The notes under the pieces: model-generated
Told to the model about the DNA's origin: nothing
Seen by the model: only the letters and a program-made list of their open reading frames with translations
Database searches by the model: none
Origin: Cohnella cholangitidis
GTDB lineage: Bacteria > Bacillota > Bacilli > Paenibacillales > Paenibacillaceae
DNA: 64,000 bases
Reading direction: 5' to 3'
Assembly: GCF_014107495.1 (NCBI RefSeq)
Contig: NZ_CP041969.1
Location: 2,043,001 to 2,107,000, forward strand
Program-made: the position numbers and the translations under genes
In this document: piece after piece, positions 44,803 to 52,976 of the stretch
Layout: each line of letters opens with the position of its first letter
How positions within the stretch are numbered: position 1 is the stretch's first letter

Positions 44803-45609
44803 TTAAGTTTGTTTCTTCCTATACTGCCCGGGAGATATGCCGTAGGCTTCGCGGAACACCCTATGAAAATAAGTATAGCTGCTCAGCCCCGTCTCCATGG
44901 CGATCTGCTCAAGGGACATCAAGCTGTGATCAAGCAGTTCCAGCGCATGCGTGAGTCTGAGCTGCTGGGCGTATTGCATGGCGGACACTCCGAAATGTTC
45001 CTTGAACAGGTGGACGGCCCGGGATACGCTGAGACCCGCATGCCCCGCAATATCTTGAAGCCTCAGAGCTTTAGCTGCGTTCTCCTCGATGTAATTCCTC
45101 ATCTTCAAAGCATGGAACGCCGATACCGACTGGGCGGGAGGCGCTTCTTCGAGAGCGCGGTCGAGCAGCAGGAGCAAAGCACGAACAAGAAGCGCGATCA
45201 GCTCCGAATGCCCGCCGTCCAGACGCCGTTTCTCGGAGATCAATTGCTGCCAAATTCCTTTGATCCTCTCATCCTCCACGATTTTTTTGCGAGTCGGCCT
45301 TATTTTATCCTCCCACCACTCATCCATTCCCTTGCCCGTGCACATGACGAAATAATCCCCGTTGGGCTTCATCGGCTCCCCCGGTCTTCCGATTTTTAGC
45401 TCGTAAATATCTCCAGGCTTAAACAGCAGTAGATCCCCAGGCAAAATATCCGTATATTGACCGTTAATCAGCGCCTCGCTAATCCCTTCCAGCTGCAATC
45501 GGATAATATAGGTATCAAGACCATTGCTGTAATTATGCCAGAAGGGGTCCTTATGTCTGGAATGTCCGCACAATTGTACGTTTATCTCACACGAAGACAA
45601 ATCGCTCAC
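44803..45609 (-). CDS. AraC-family transcriptional regulator
   Basis: A 268-residue regulator. The N-terminal half is a cupin-like ligand domain (INGQYTDILPGDLLLFKPGDIYEL near 48-72). Residues 165-265 are the two helix-turn-helix units of AraC (LQDIAGHAGLSVSRAVHLFKE, then LEQIAMETGLSSYTYFHRVFREAYGISPGQYR). It is divergent from the GH30-GH3 pair and probably activates it in response to a sugar, as with XylR/RhaR-like proteins; this is inferred from position. The start is ATG 45609 with GAGGTGAGCG upstream. Confidence 0.93.
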   Translation of the reverse strand: MSDLSSCEINVQLCGHSRHKDPFWHNYSNGLDTYIIRLQLEGISEALINGQYTDILPGDLLLFKPGDIYELKIGRPGEPMKPNGDYFVMCTGKGMDEWWEDKIRPTRKKIVEDERIKGIWQQLISEKRRLDGGHSELIALLVRALLLLLDRALEEAPPAQSVSAFHALKMRNYIEENAAKALRLQDIAGHAGLSVSRAVHLFKEHFGVSAMQYAQQLRLTHALELLDHSLMSLEQIAMETGLSSYTYFHRVFREAYGISPGQYRKKQT

Positions 45610-45728
45610 CTCTGTTCAGTCGCTCACGATGACCAGATCGTATAGGTTTTCAGTCATTTTGATTCTACATCTATTGCGGTCTTTCCTCCTATAATAAATC
45701 ATATAAATGATTATGGAGGCTAACTATC

Positions 45729-47072
45729 ATGAACCAACGAAAAATCAGATTGATTCAGACCGAACAGAAATCGCAGGACAGATTGACGGAAAAGCCCTCG
45801 CTATCGTTCCATGCCGACGAGAACGGCGCGGAAAATCAGTTGATTAACGTCTACGACGATCTCGCCTACCAAGAAATCATCGGTTTCGGGGGCGCGATTA
45901 CGGAAGCCTCCGCGGTGACCGCCGCCAAGCTTGGAAAAGCCAACCGGGACGAGATCATTAAAGCTTATTTCGACGCGGAGGAAGGTATCGGATATACGCT
46001 ATGCCGTACGCACATCAATAGCTGCGACTTCTCTCTTGGCAACTACTCGTACGTCGAGAAAGAAGACCCCACTCTTGAGAGCTTCGATATTAGCCGGGAT
46101 AAGCTAACGCTCATTCCTTATATCCAACAAGCGGCATCGACAGCCGGAGACGACTTCCTCTTATACGCCTCGCCATGGAGCCCGCCGGCTTGGATGAAGA
46201 CGAACGGGGAAATGAACAACGGCGGCAAGCTTAAACCGGAATATCGCGAAGCTTGGGCGCGTTATTACGTCAAATTCATCGAAGCCTACGAAGCGGAAGG
46301 CTTGCCGATCTGGGGGTTAACGGTTCAGAACGAAGCCAAGGCCGTGCAACGTTGGGATTCTTGCATCTACACCGCTGAAGAAGAGCGCGATTTCGTCCGC
46401 GATCACTTGGGACCGGCGCTTGAAGCCGCGGACCTTGCCCGCGTCCGTCTCATGGTCTGGGATCATAACAAGGAACGGGTATACGACCGCGCGAAAGTCG
46501 CGTTCGAGGATGCCGAAGCGTCGAAATACGTCTGGGGCATCGGCTTCCATTGGTATTCCGGAGATCACTTCGAGGCGCTATCCGCCGTTCACGACCGCTT
46601 CCCGAACAAAGGCTTGGTTTTCACGGAAGGCTGCCACGAAGGCGGCGTACAGATCGGGTCGTGGAAGAGCGGCGAACGCTACGCGCACGATATCATCGGC
46701 AACTTGAACAACTGGATGTCCGCATGGACGGATTGGAACATCGTTCTGGACGAGCAAGGCGGACCGAACCATGTCGGCAACTATTGCGACGCGCCGATTA
46801 TCGCCGATACGAAATCGGATTCCCTGACTTTCCAAAGCTCTTATTATTACATCGGACATTTCAGCAAGTATATCCGTCCGGGAGCCGTGCGGGTAGCCAG
46901 CACTAAATATACCGATAAGCTTGAGACGATCGCGTTCAAGAACGTAGACGGATCGATCGCCGTCGTCGTGCTGAACCGTACGGACGAGGACGTTCCTTAT
47001 ATCCTTCGGAACCGAGACGAGCTCGCCGAATCGGTTAGTCCGGCGCACTCGATTCAAACTCTGTTATTCTAA
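45729..47072 (+). CDS. GH30-family glycoside hydrolase (glucosylceramidase-like)
   Basis: A 447-residue intracellular GH30 enzyme without a signal peptide. The (beta/alpha)8 barrel shows QEIIGFGGAITEASAV near 48-64, the acid/base Glu202 in TVQNEAKAVQRWDSC, and the nucleophile Glu300 in VFTEGCHEGG. A C-terminal beta domain ends VVVLNRTDED...HSIQTLLF. It should release glucose or another beta-linked sugar from an oligosaccharide. TTATGGAGGCTAACTATC precedes the ATG. The stop overlaps the next start in TAATG, so the partner GH3 is translationally coupled. It is divergent from the AraC regulator. Confidence 0.93.
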   Translation: MNQRKIRLIQTEQKSQDRLTEKPSLSFHADENGAENQLINVYDDLAYQEIIGFGGAITEASAVTAAKLGKANRDEIIKAYFDAEEGIGYTLCRTHINSCDFSLGNYSYVEKEDPTLESFDISRDKLTLIPYIQQAASTAGDDFLLYASPWSPPAWMKTNGEMNNGGKLKPEYREAWARYYVKFIEAYEAEGLPIWGLTVQNEAKAVQRWDSCIYTAEEERDFVRDHLGPALEAADLARVRLMVWDHNKERVYDRAKVAFEDAEASKYVWGIGFHWYSGDHFEALSAVHDRFPNKGLVFTEGCHEGGVQIGSWKSGERYAHDIIGNLNNWMSAWTDWNIVLDEQGGPNHVGNYCDAPIIADTKSDSLTFQSSYYYIGHFSKYIRPGAVRVASTKYTDKLETIAFKNVDGSIAVVVLNRTDEDVPYILRNRDELAESVSPAHSIQTLLF

Positions 47073-49272
47073 TGCCAATAGAAGGAGAACACATACAGCA
47101 AATGGCACAGTATAAGTGGACGACTACAGAAATTCGCGCCAAAGCCGAGAAGCTGCTTGCCCGAATGACGCTCGAGGAAAAAGCAGGGCAAATGACGCAA
47201 TACGATTGGGGCTCTAACCCGATTAATCCCGATACCGGATTGTCGCAACGCGACCACATTTCGAAACAGATCGCAGAGGGCAAGGTCGGATCGGTGTTTA
47301 ACTTGTCCGGCGCCGCGGAAGCGAATTCCTTGCAGCAGCTAATCCTGGATAAAACAGCGAACGGAATTCCGTTGCTGATCGGGCGCGACGTCATTCACGG
47401 ATACCGTACGATATTCCCGATTCCTCTTGCCCAAGCCTCCGCTTGGAATCCGGAACTTGCGGGCAGAACCGCCGCAGCCTCGTCTAGAGAAGCGCAAGCG
47501 GACGGCGTCGCTTGGGTGTTCGCCCCGATGATCGACGTAGCCCGCGATCCTCGTTGGGGTAGAATCGCCGAGAGCATCGGCGAAGATCCTTATCTGGCTT
47601 CCGCCTATGCGAAAGCATGGGTGGAAGGCGCGCAGACGGACGATGGCCCGGGCCTGGCGACGGCCAGCTGTCCGAAGCATTTCGCGGCATACGGATTGGC
47701 GGAAGCCGGAAGAGATTACAACACGGTGGACCTATCGGACCGCGTGCTTCGGGAAGTCATATTGCCGCCTTTCCGTGAAGCGGTCGAATCCGGGGCGCTC
47801 AGCATCATGGCCTCCTTTAACGAAATTAACGGCATCCCCGCCTGCGCCAACCGATACTTGTTGACGACGATCCTGCGCGAGGAATGGGGCTTCGAGGGCA
47901 TCGTCGTCAGCGATTACAACGCCGTCCGGGAGCTCATTACGCATGGCGTTGCCGCCGATGAAGAAGAAGCCTGCTTGCTTAGCATCAACGCCGGGCTGGA
48001 CATGGATATGTCCTCCGGCATCTACGTTCGTTATTTGCCGAAGCTTGTCCGCGAGGGCAAAGTAGACGAACGGCTAGTAGACGAAGCGGTCCTTCGCATC
48101 TTGGCCGTCAAGCTGAAGCTTGGCTTGTTCGAGAAACCGTTCGTTACGGTAAGCGAATATGCGACCGATCGCTCCTTGCCGGCGGATCATCTTACCTTGG
48201 CGCGGCAATCCGCTCGCGAATCGATCGTATTGCTTCGCAATGAACGGGAGACGCTTCCTCTGAGCAAGATGGCCTCGTCGATTGCCGTCATCGGTCCTCT
48301 CGCCGACAGCGTGCAAGATCCGCTTGGCTGTTGGTCATTCGACGGAAGGCCGGACGACGTCGTTTCGTTGCTCGAAGGCATACGACTGTCGGTAGAATCT
48401 CATAGGAAGATACATTATGCGCGAGGATGCGACGTAGAATCCGACTCCGACGCCGGATTAGCCGAAGCACTGGAAATCGCGAGCCAAGCGGACGTCGTCG
48501 TCCTGGCGCTCGGCGAAACGTACTTGATGAGCGGCGAAGCCGCTGTCGTACGAGTCTGGATCTGCCCGGCGGCCAAAGAAGGCTAGCGGAGGCCGTTGCC
48601 GCTCTGGGCAAACCGGTCGTTACGGTATTGATTACCGGTCGGCCCCTTGCTATCCCATGGCTTCAGGATTATTCCGACTCCATCGTTCAAGCTTGGCATC
48701 TCGGCGTGCAAAGCGGCCATGCCATCGCCGACGTCCTCTTCGGCGATTACAATCCGAGCGGACGTCTCACCGCCACGTTCCCGTTGAACGTCGGTCAGGT
48801 TCCGATCTATTATTACCGCAAGAATACGGGGCGTCCGCCCGGAGGCGCCTATACGTCTTATTACATTGATTCCTCTACCGAGCCTTTGTATCCGTTCGGT
48901 TACGGTCTCGGCTATACTTCTTTCCGTTACGGGGCGATCCAATACGCCAAGCAACGTATCGGCAAGGGAGAATCATTCGAACTCTCTATCGAGGTTACTA
49001 ATACCGGAACGATCGAGGGCGAAGAAGTCGTCCAATGCTATATCCGGGACGAGGCCGCTAGCGTCACGCAACCTCTTAAGAAATTGGTCGGCTTCCGCAA
49101 GCTTAAGCTCGCGCCGGGCGAGACGGCTACCGTTCCGTTCACCGTCACGCAATCGGCGCTCGCGATTATCGACGCCGGCATGAACCTCACCGTCGAACCC
49201 GGACACTTCACGCTCTGGATCGGCGCGAACTCCTCCGCGGGCGAATCCGTTCGACTGACGGTCGAAGCTTGA
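47072..49272 (+). pseudogene. GH3-family beta-glucosidase, broken by a frameshift
   Basis: Two reading frames together encode one GH3 enzyme of about 733 residues. The first (47072 on) carries the barrel, with the nucleophile Asp281 in GIVVSDYNAVREL, and KHF plus the DVIHGY block. It breaks at about 48545 after VVLALGETYLMSGEAA, running out of frame to a TAG at 48584-48586. The second frame resumes at once as RTSLDLPGGQRRLAEAVAALGKP and continues through the alpha/beta sandwich and Fn3-like end to 49272. One lost base explains the break. No slippery sequence is present, so a true mutation or a sequencing error is likelier than programmed shifting. A start at an ATG 30 bases later is also possible. 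Confidence 0.88.
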
Positions 49273-49462
49273 TCCGGCCAAAAACATTAAACGTACGATA
49301 GACATCCTCAGCGAGAATCAACCGCTTTTATTCATTTTTTCCCATATAAATACAAATGAGAGATTATAGTAAATATTTTATGGCTTATGAAAAATAATAT
49401 CCTGCGGGAGAATAACCGAACCATGAAATAGGGTATAGTTGGGGAAAAAGGAGGATTCAATC

Positions 49463-50164
49463 ATGCAAATCATTTACCACGGTCACTCATGCGTTCAGCT
49501 CGTCACGAATGGCAAGTCGCTGGTCATCGATCCGTTCTTGAGAGGCAATCCGATAGCGGTGACGAAACCCGAAGACATCCAAGCGGAATACATCCTGCTT
49601 ACCCACGCGCATACCGATCATATCCTCGACGCGGAGCCGATCGCGCGAGCGAACGATGCCACGGTCGTTGCCACCTTCGAGCTCGCGATGTATATGTCCT
49701 CCCGCAAAAACCTCAAGACGATCGACATGAACCTGGGCGGAACGGTCGATCTGGGATTCGCCCAAGCGAAGATGATCCAAGCGTTCCATAGCTCCGGCAT
49801 CTTTCTGGAAGAAGGCCAGATTATATACGGCGGCATGCCCGGCGGATTTATCATTCAAGCCGAAGGCTTGACGCTGCTGCATGCCGGAGATACCGCGCTG
49901 TTCTCGGATATGAAAATGATCGGCGACCGCCATTCGATCGATATCGCTTTCTTGCCGATCGGCGACCATTACACGATGGGACCGGACGACGCTCTGCAAG
50001 CAGCGGAATGGTTCGGCGCGAAAATGGTCATTCCGATCCATTACAACTCGTTCTCGTTAATTCGCCAGGACGCCCACGATTTCGTGCAGCGATTGGAAGC
50101 CCAAGGCCAACAAGGGCGCGTTCTCGCTCCGGGCGAGAAGTTCGATTTTACGAAGGGGAAGTAA
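49463..50164 (+). CDS. UPF0173-type metal-dependent hydrolase
   Basis: A 233-residue metallo-beta-lactamase-fold hydrolase. The zinc motif THAHTDHILD is near 48-57, and IYGGMPGGFIIQAEGLTLLHAGDTALFSDMK near 120-150 holds the later His/Asp ligands. Further on are GDHYTMGPDDALQAAEWF and VIPIHYNSF. It matches UPF0173, which lacks a firmly known substrate. ATG 49463 follows AAGGAGGATTCAATC. The gene is monocistronic and followed by a nested palindrome at 50179-50241. Confidence 0.92.
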   Translation: MQIIYHGHSCVQLVTNGKSLVIDPFLRGNPIAVTKPEDIQAEYILLTHAHTDHILDAEPIARANDATVVATFELAMYMSSRKNLKTIDMNLGGTVDLGFAQAKMIQAFHSSGIFLEEGQIIYGGMPGGFIIQAEGLTLLHAGDTALFSDMKMIGDRHSIDIAFLPIGDHYTMGPDDALQAAEWFGAKMVIPIHYNSFSLIRQDAHDFVQRLEAQGQQGRVLAPGEKFDFTKGK

Positions 50165-50178
50165 ATAACTTCGCTGCG

Positions 50179-50241
50179 CTAAAGAGGCTTAGTTCCGATA
50201 AGCGAATTCGCCTGTCGGACTAAACCTTCTTCCTGCTTTAG
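50179..50241. repeat. Nested palindrome downstream of the UPF0173 gene
   Basis: TTAGTTCCGA (50189-50198) and TCGGACTAAA (50215-50224) flank GCGAATTCGC (50202-50211), all centred on one point, with CTAAAG/CTTTAG further out. The arms recall the TTAGTCGG...CCGACTAA core of the 44299 array. It may be the terminator or a lone member of that family. Confidence 0.55.
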
Positions 50242-50359
50242 AACTGAACCATTTCGCCATACCTAAGAGAGAGCCGCTTATCCGCTCTTGAAATAACCGG
50301 ATTTCTACAGTTAATCCGATAAAATCATCAGACTACTCTGCCTCGTATGCAATAATAAA

Positions 50360-50375
50360 TGTAAACAAGACTACA
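50360..50375. promoter_or_regulatory. Degenerate copy of a LacI-type operator motif
   Basis: TGTAAACAAGACTACA resembles the perfect site TGTAAACAAGTTTACG at 51132-51148, which lies before a permease remnant. It may be a decayed operator left from the same lost locus. Confidence 0.3.
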
Positions 50376-50390
50376 TCCCTTCACGAAAAA

Positions 50391-50424
50391 ACCGCCAACG
50401 CCCGAGAATTCGGGCATTGATGGT
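50391..50424 (-). terminator. Terminator after the ion channel gene
   Basis: ACCGCCAACGCCCGA pairs with TTCGGGCATTGATGGT around GAA with few mismatches; TTTTTT follows on the minus strand. Confidence 0.75.
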
Positions 50425-50432
50425 CGATTCCA

Positions 50433-50777
50433 TTATTTTTTCGCTCCATTGTCGTCCTCTTTGCGGTTCAGGATGGCGCGGGCGACGTAGAACATCAAAC
50501 CCAAGAACAACCCGGTACCGACCACGATGTAGATCATCGTGAATATTTTGCCCAGCGTCGTTTGCGGTTCGAAGTCAGGATGCCCTACAGTGCTCAGCGT
50601 CGTAATACAAAAGTATAGCGCATCGACGACGCCCAGCCCCTCCTCGCCCGTATAAAACAACGTGCCGGACACCAGCATGAGGAGGATAAGAATAAACAAG
50701 ACTTGAAAGTTCTTGTCTTTGAAAGATCTTCTTATGCCTTTCAACAAGCGTATGAGAGTAATGAGAAACGAAACCAT
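50433..50777 (-). CDS. Two-helix pore channel, NaK/potassium channel family
   Basis: A 114-residue membrane protein with the pore module TM1-P loop-TM2. TM1 is about residues 25-42, the pore loop 50-68 and TM2 77-103. The whole design, including LSTVGHPDFEPQTTLGKIFT, resembles the Bacillus cereus NaK channel. The filter reads Thr63-Val-Gly-His-Pro-Asp68 in place of TVGYGD (K+) or TVGDGN (NaK). Ion preference is therefore uncertain; a non-selective cation channel is plausible. It forms tetramers in this family. Short tails mean no regulatory domain is attached. Confidence 0.85.
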   Translation of the reverse strand: MVSFLITLIRLLKGIRRSFKDKNFQVLFILILLMLVSGTLFYTGEEGLGVVDALYFCITTLSTVGHPDFEPQTTLGKIFTMIYIVVGTGLFLGLMFYVARAILNRKEDDNGAKK

Positions 50778-50925
50778 GCTAGAGAGATATCCTTTCCTAA
50801 GGCATCCTATCTACCTTAGTTCAAAGTTCCCTCGCTTATACGGATTTATACGCGGCGGAACCCAGCCCCTACTTAGAACAACATATCAGATAGCCGCATC
50901 ATACGTTCCGTATCGATATCACGCT

Positions 50926-51105
50926 CTAATCCGCGAAGCTGAGCGTGAACGTTGCCAGTATCGGCAGCAGCACAAGGACCGTAACGCCGATCAACATCGG
51001 GCTAACGAACAGCACCCCCGCCAGCGTCTCGCTGTTCCTCAAGCTCAGCCGTTTGCCGAGGGCAGGTTTTGCGTCGATTGCGGGCGTCGCAGCCGAGTTC
51101 TTCAT
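50926..51105 (-). pseudogene. Remnant of a sugar ABC transporter permease (MalF/UgpA type)
   Basis: Only about 59 residues remain of a normal permease of some 290-300. They match the start of such proteins: a charged N-terminus, then LAGVLFVSPMLIGVTVLVLLPILATFTLSFAD, the first membrane helix of MalF/UgpA-type subunits. The frame stops at TAG just where the family continues SF-DW. ATG 51105 has AGAGGTG upstream and a LacI-type operator (51134-51147) before it, so the control region survived. No other transporter gene remains nearby. The call rests on the characteristic first helix. Confidence 0.6.
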
Positions 51106-51133
51106 AGGGTACACCTCTAATCGGTTCGTAATC

Positions 51134-51147
51134 GTAAACTTGTTTAC
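51134..51147. promoter_or_regulatory. LacI/GalR-type operator before the permease remnant
   Basis: GTAAACTTGTTTAC is a perfect 14-base palindrome, lying just behind a TATAAT on the minus strand. The shape is that of LacI-family operators in front of sugar transport genes. Confidence 0.55.
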
Positions 51148-51158
51148 ATTATAAAAGA

Positions 51159-51187
51159 AAAATACCGCCAGCCTTTGACGGTATTTT
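51159..51187 (-). terminator. Terminator after cardiolipin synthase
   Basis: AAAATACCG and CGGTATTTT form a 9-bp stem around a loop of about 11 bases, downstream of the cls stop at 51244. Confidence 0.65.
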
Positions 51188-51243
51188 GATCTCCTACGCT
51201 ATTAATTTTACTTTCTGCTTAGGGCAATATTGCCGTTGCCCCC

Positions 51244-52689
51244 CTACAAGATGGGAGATACCAACCTGGACACCGATTCCTTGAAACGAATCCATCTGGA
51301 GCGTTGTTTGTATTGCTCCATCGTGAGCAAGGTGGACACTTCGATATCTTTCTTGAACGCTGCGGTCAATTGCCGCGAAATCCCGGTGTCGTAAAGGAAA
51401 GCTCCCACTTCAAAATTCAGCTTAAAGCTTCTCACATCCATATTCGCGGTACCAACGAAGGCAATCTCCTCGTCTACGACAATCGTTTTGGCATGAACAA
51501 AGCCTTTGTTGTAGAGGTACATGGAAACTTCGGCCTTGAGCAATTCCCCAATAAAGGAGAGCGTCGCCCAATAGACGAACGGATGATCCGGCTTGTTCGG
51601 AATCAAAATGTTCACTTCTACGCCCGATAACGCTGCGATTCTTAAAGAATCCAGTAAACTGGCATCCGGGATAAAATAAGGGGTTTGAATATAAATGGAT
51701 TTCTTTGCGGAAGCGACCATTTTCACATAACCGTTTTTAATATGCTCGAATTTGGATTCAGGTCCGCTGGCAACGATCTGCATCCCTACGGTTCCTTCCG
51801 TGGCCGGACTCGGGAAAAACCGAGGCTCGTAACGAATGTCCCGACGCGATGCCTGATTCCAATCCAGGATAAAGCGGGTCTGCATCGAATGGACGGCGCT
51901 GCCTTGAACCCGGAGATGCGTATCTCGCCAATAGCCGAACTTCGGATCTAGCCCAAGGTATTCGTCGCCTACGTTAAATCCGCCGGTATATCCGATACTC
52001 CCGTCAATGATGACCAGCTTACGATGATTCCGGTAGTTTAGCCGGAAGTTAATGAGCCGAAACTTCGATGGGAAGAACGCCTCCGCTACTCCGCCCGCTT
52101 CGCGAAACGATTTGAAAAATCGTTTGTTCACTTTCCTCGAGCCTAATTCGTCGTATAATAATCGAATGCTAACCCCCTCTCGCGCTTTCTCCGTTAACGC
52201 GTGAATGAGCTTAGTTCCCAGTTTATCATTCTGAATGATGTAGTACTGAATATGAATATGGTCTCTCGCGGACTCGATATCCCGGAAGAGCCGAATAAAT
52301 TTCTCTTCGCCGTCCGTCAATAATTCCACTTCGTTATCTTCGGTAAGAACGGCCCGGTTCGTGCTTAAATGCAACCGAATAAGATCCATGTTCAGCTTCG
52401 CTACCGGGTTGCGGAATCGGGCTTCGCCCGATTTCATCCAGGACAATTGATCCCGTGCCGCCTCTTTCATTCCGATCTGTTCGATGTCCTTCCATTCGAA
52501 GAGACGAATGCGCCGGTAATTTTGCGCGAAGAGCAAATACATGATAAATCCCAGAACGGGGATGAAATAGAGAACGAGCAGCCAAGCCCAGGTGGAGCCT
52601 ATGTCCCTTCTCTCTCGAAAAACGATGGCGGATGCAAGAATCATATTCAATAAGAAGACTAAACCAAGGAAATAGGATGCCATGTTCAA
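51244..52689 (-). CDS. cls: Cardiolipin synthase
   Basis: A 481-residue phospholipase D-type enzyme. Two N-terminal membrane helices (about 5-22 and 36-55) are followed by a paired HKD fold: HIQYYIIQNDKLG with RNHRKLVIIDGSIGYTGGFN as the first HKD site, and FVHAKTIVVDEEIAFVGTANMD as the second. It joins two phosphatidylglycerols to cardiolipin plus glycerol. The start is probably TTG 52689: GGAGG is 8 bases before it, whereas the ATG two codons later would be 14 away. A longer frame to 52815 has no ribosome site. The gene is monocistronic. Confidence 0.93.
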   Translation of the reverse strand: MNMASYFLGLVFLLNMILASAIVFRERRDIGSTWAWLLVLYFIPVLGFIMYLLFAQNYRRIRLFEWKDIEQIGMKEAARDQLSWMKSGEARFRNPVAKLNMDLIRLHLSTNRAVLTEDNEVELLTDGEEKFIRLFRDIESARDHIHIQYYIIQNDKLGTKLIHALTEKAREGVSIRLLYDELGSRKVNKRFFKSFREAGGVAEAFFPSKFRLINFRLNYRNHRKLVIIDGSIGYTGGFNVGDEYLGLDPKFGYWRDTHLRVQGSAVHSMQTRFILDWNQASRRDIRYEPRFFPSPATEGTVGMQIVASGPESKFEHIKNGYVKMVASAKKSIYIQTPYFIPDASLLDSLRIAALSGVEVNILIPNKPDHPFVYWATLSFIGELLKAEVSMYLYNKGFVHAKTIVVDEEIAFVGTANMDVRSFKLNFEVGAFLYDTGISRQLTAAFKKDIEVSTLLTMEQYKQRSRWIRFKESVSRLVSPIL

Positions 52690-52853
52690 TTCGCTAACCT
52701 CCCGCGTTGTCAAAGATGATGCGACTATTATATCCCATTGGAAAAGGTTGAAATATATCATCGAAGATAATGAATCGGATTTTCGGATGACGGCTTGGGT
52801 TATCGATTTTGACATCGCAGCGTCCGACTATGACTAAATACCCATTTTTTAAC

Positions 52854-52892
52854 TTGTAGAATGATCGTATTTATCTATACTAAAATAGTATA
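52854..52892 (+). promoter_or_regulatory. Promoter with palindrome before the S-layer protein gene
   Basis: TTGTAG (52854-52859), 16 bases, TATACT (52876-52881). The -10 is itself the left arm of a palindrome, TATACTA-AAA-TAGTATA (52876-52892), a place where a repressor would block polymerase. Confidence 0.5.
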
Positions 52893-52976
52893 TTTTCCCT
52901 AAATCGTCCTTTAACGGCCCTTTTCCGGGATGATCAGGAATGCAGAAACATATTAAAAAGCGGAGGGACAAAAACG

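Noticed and set aside
47035..47394. 119-residue minus-strand frame across the GH30-GH3 junction
   Set aside because: Antisense to two recognised enzymes, no ribosome site and Cys-rich random composition.
48427..48611. Programmed -1 or +1 frameshift in the GH3 gene
   Set aside because: No slippery heptamer, no stimulatory structure and no in-frame stop arranged for shifting were visible at the junction.
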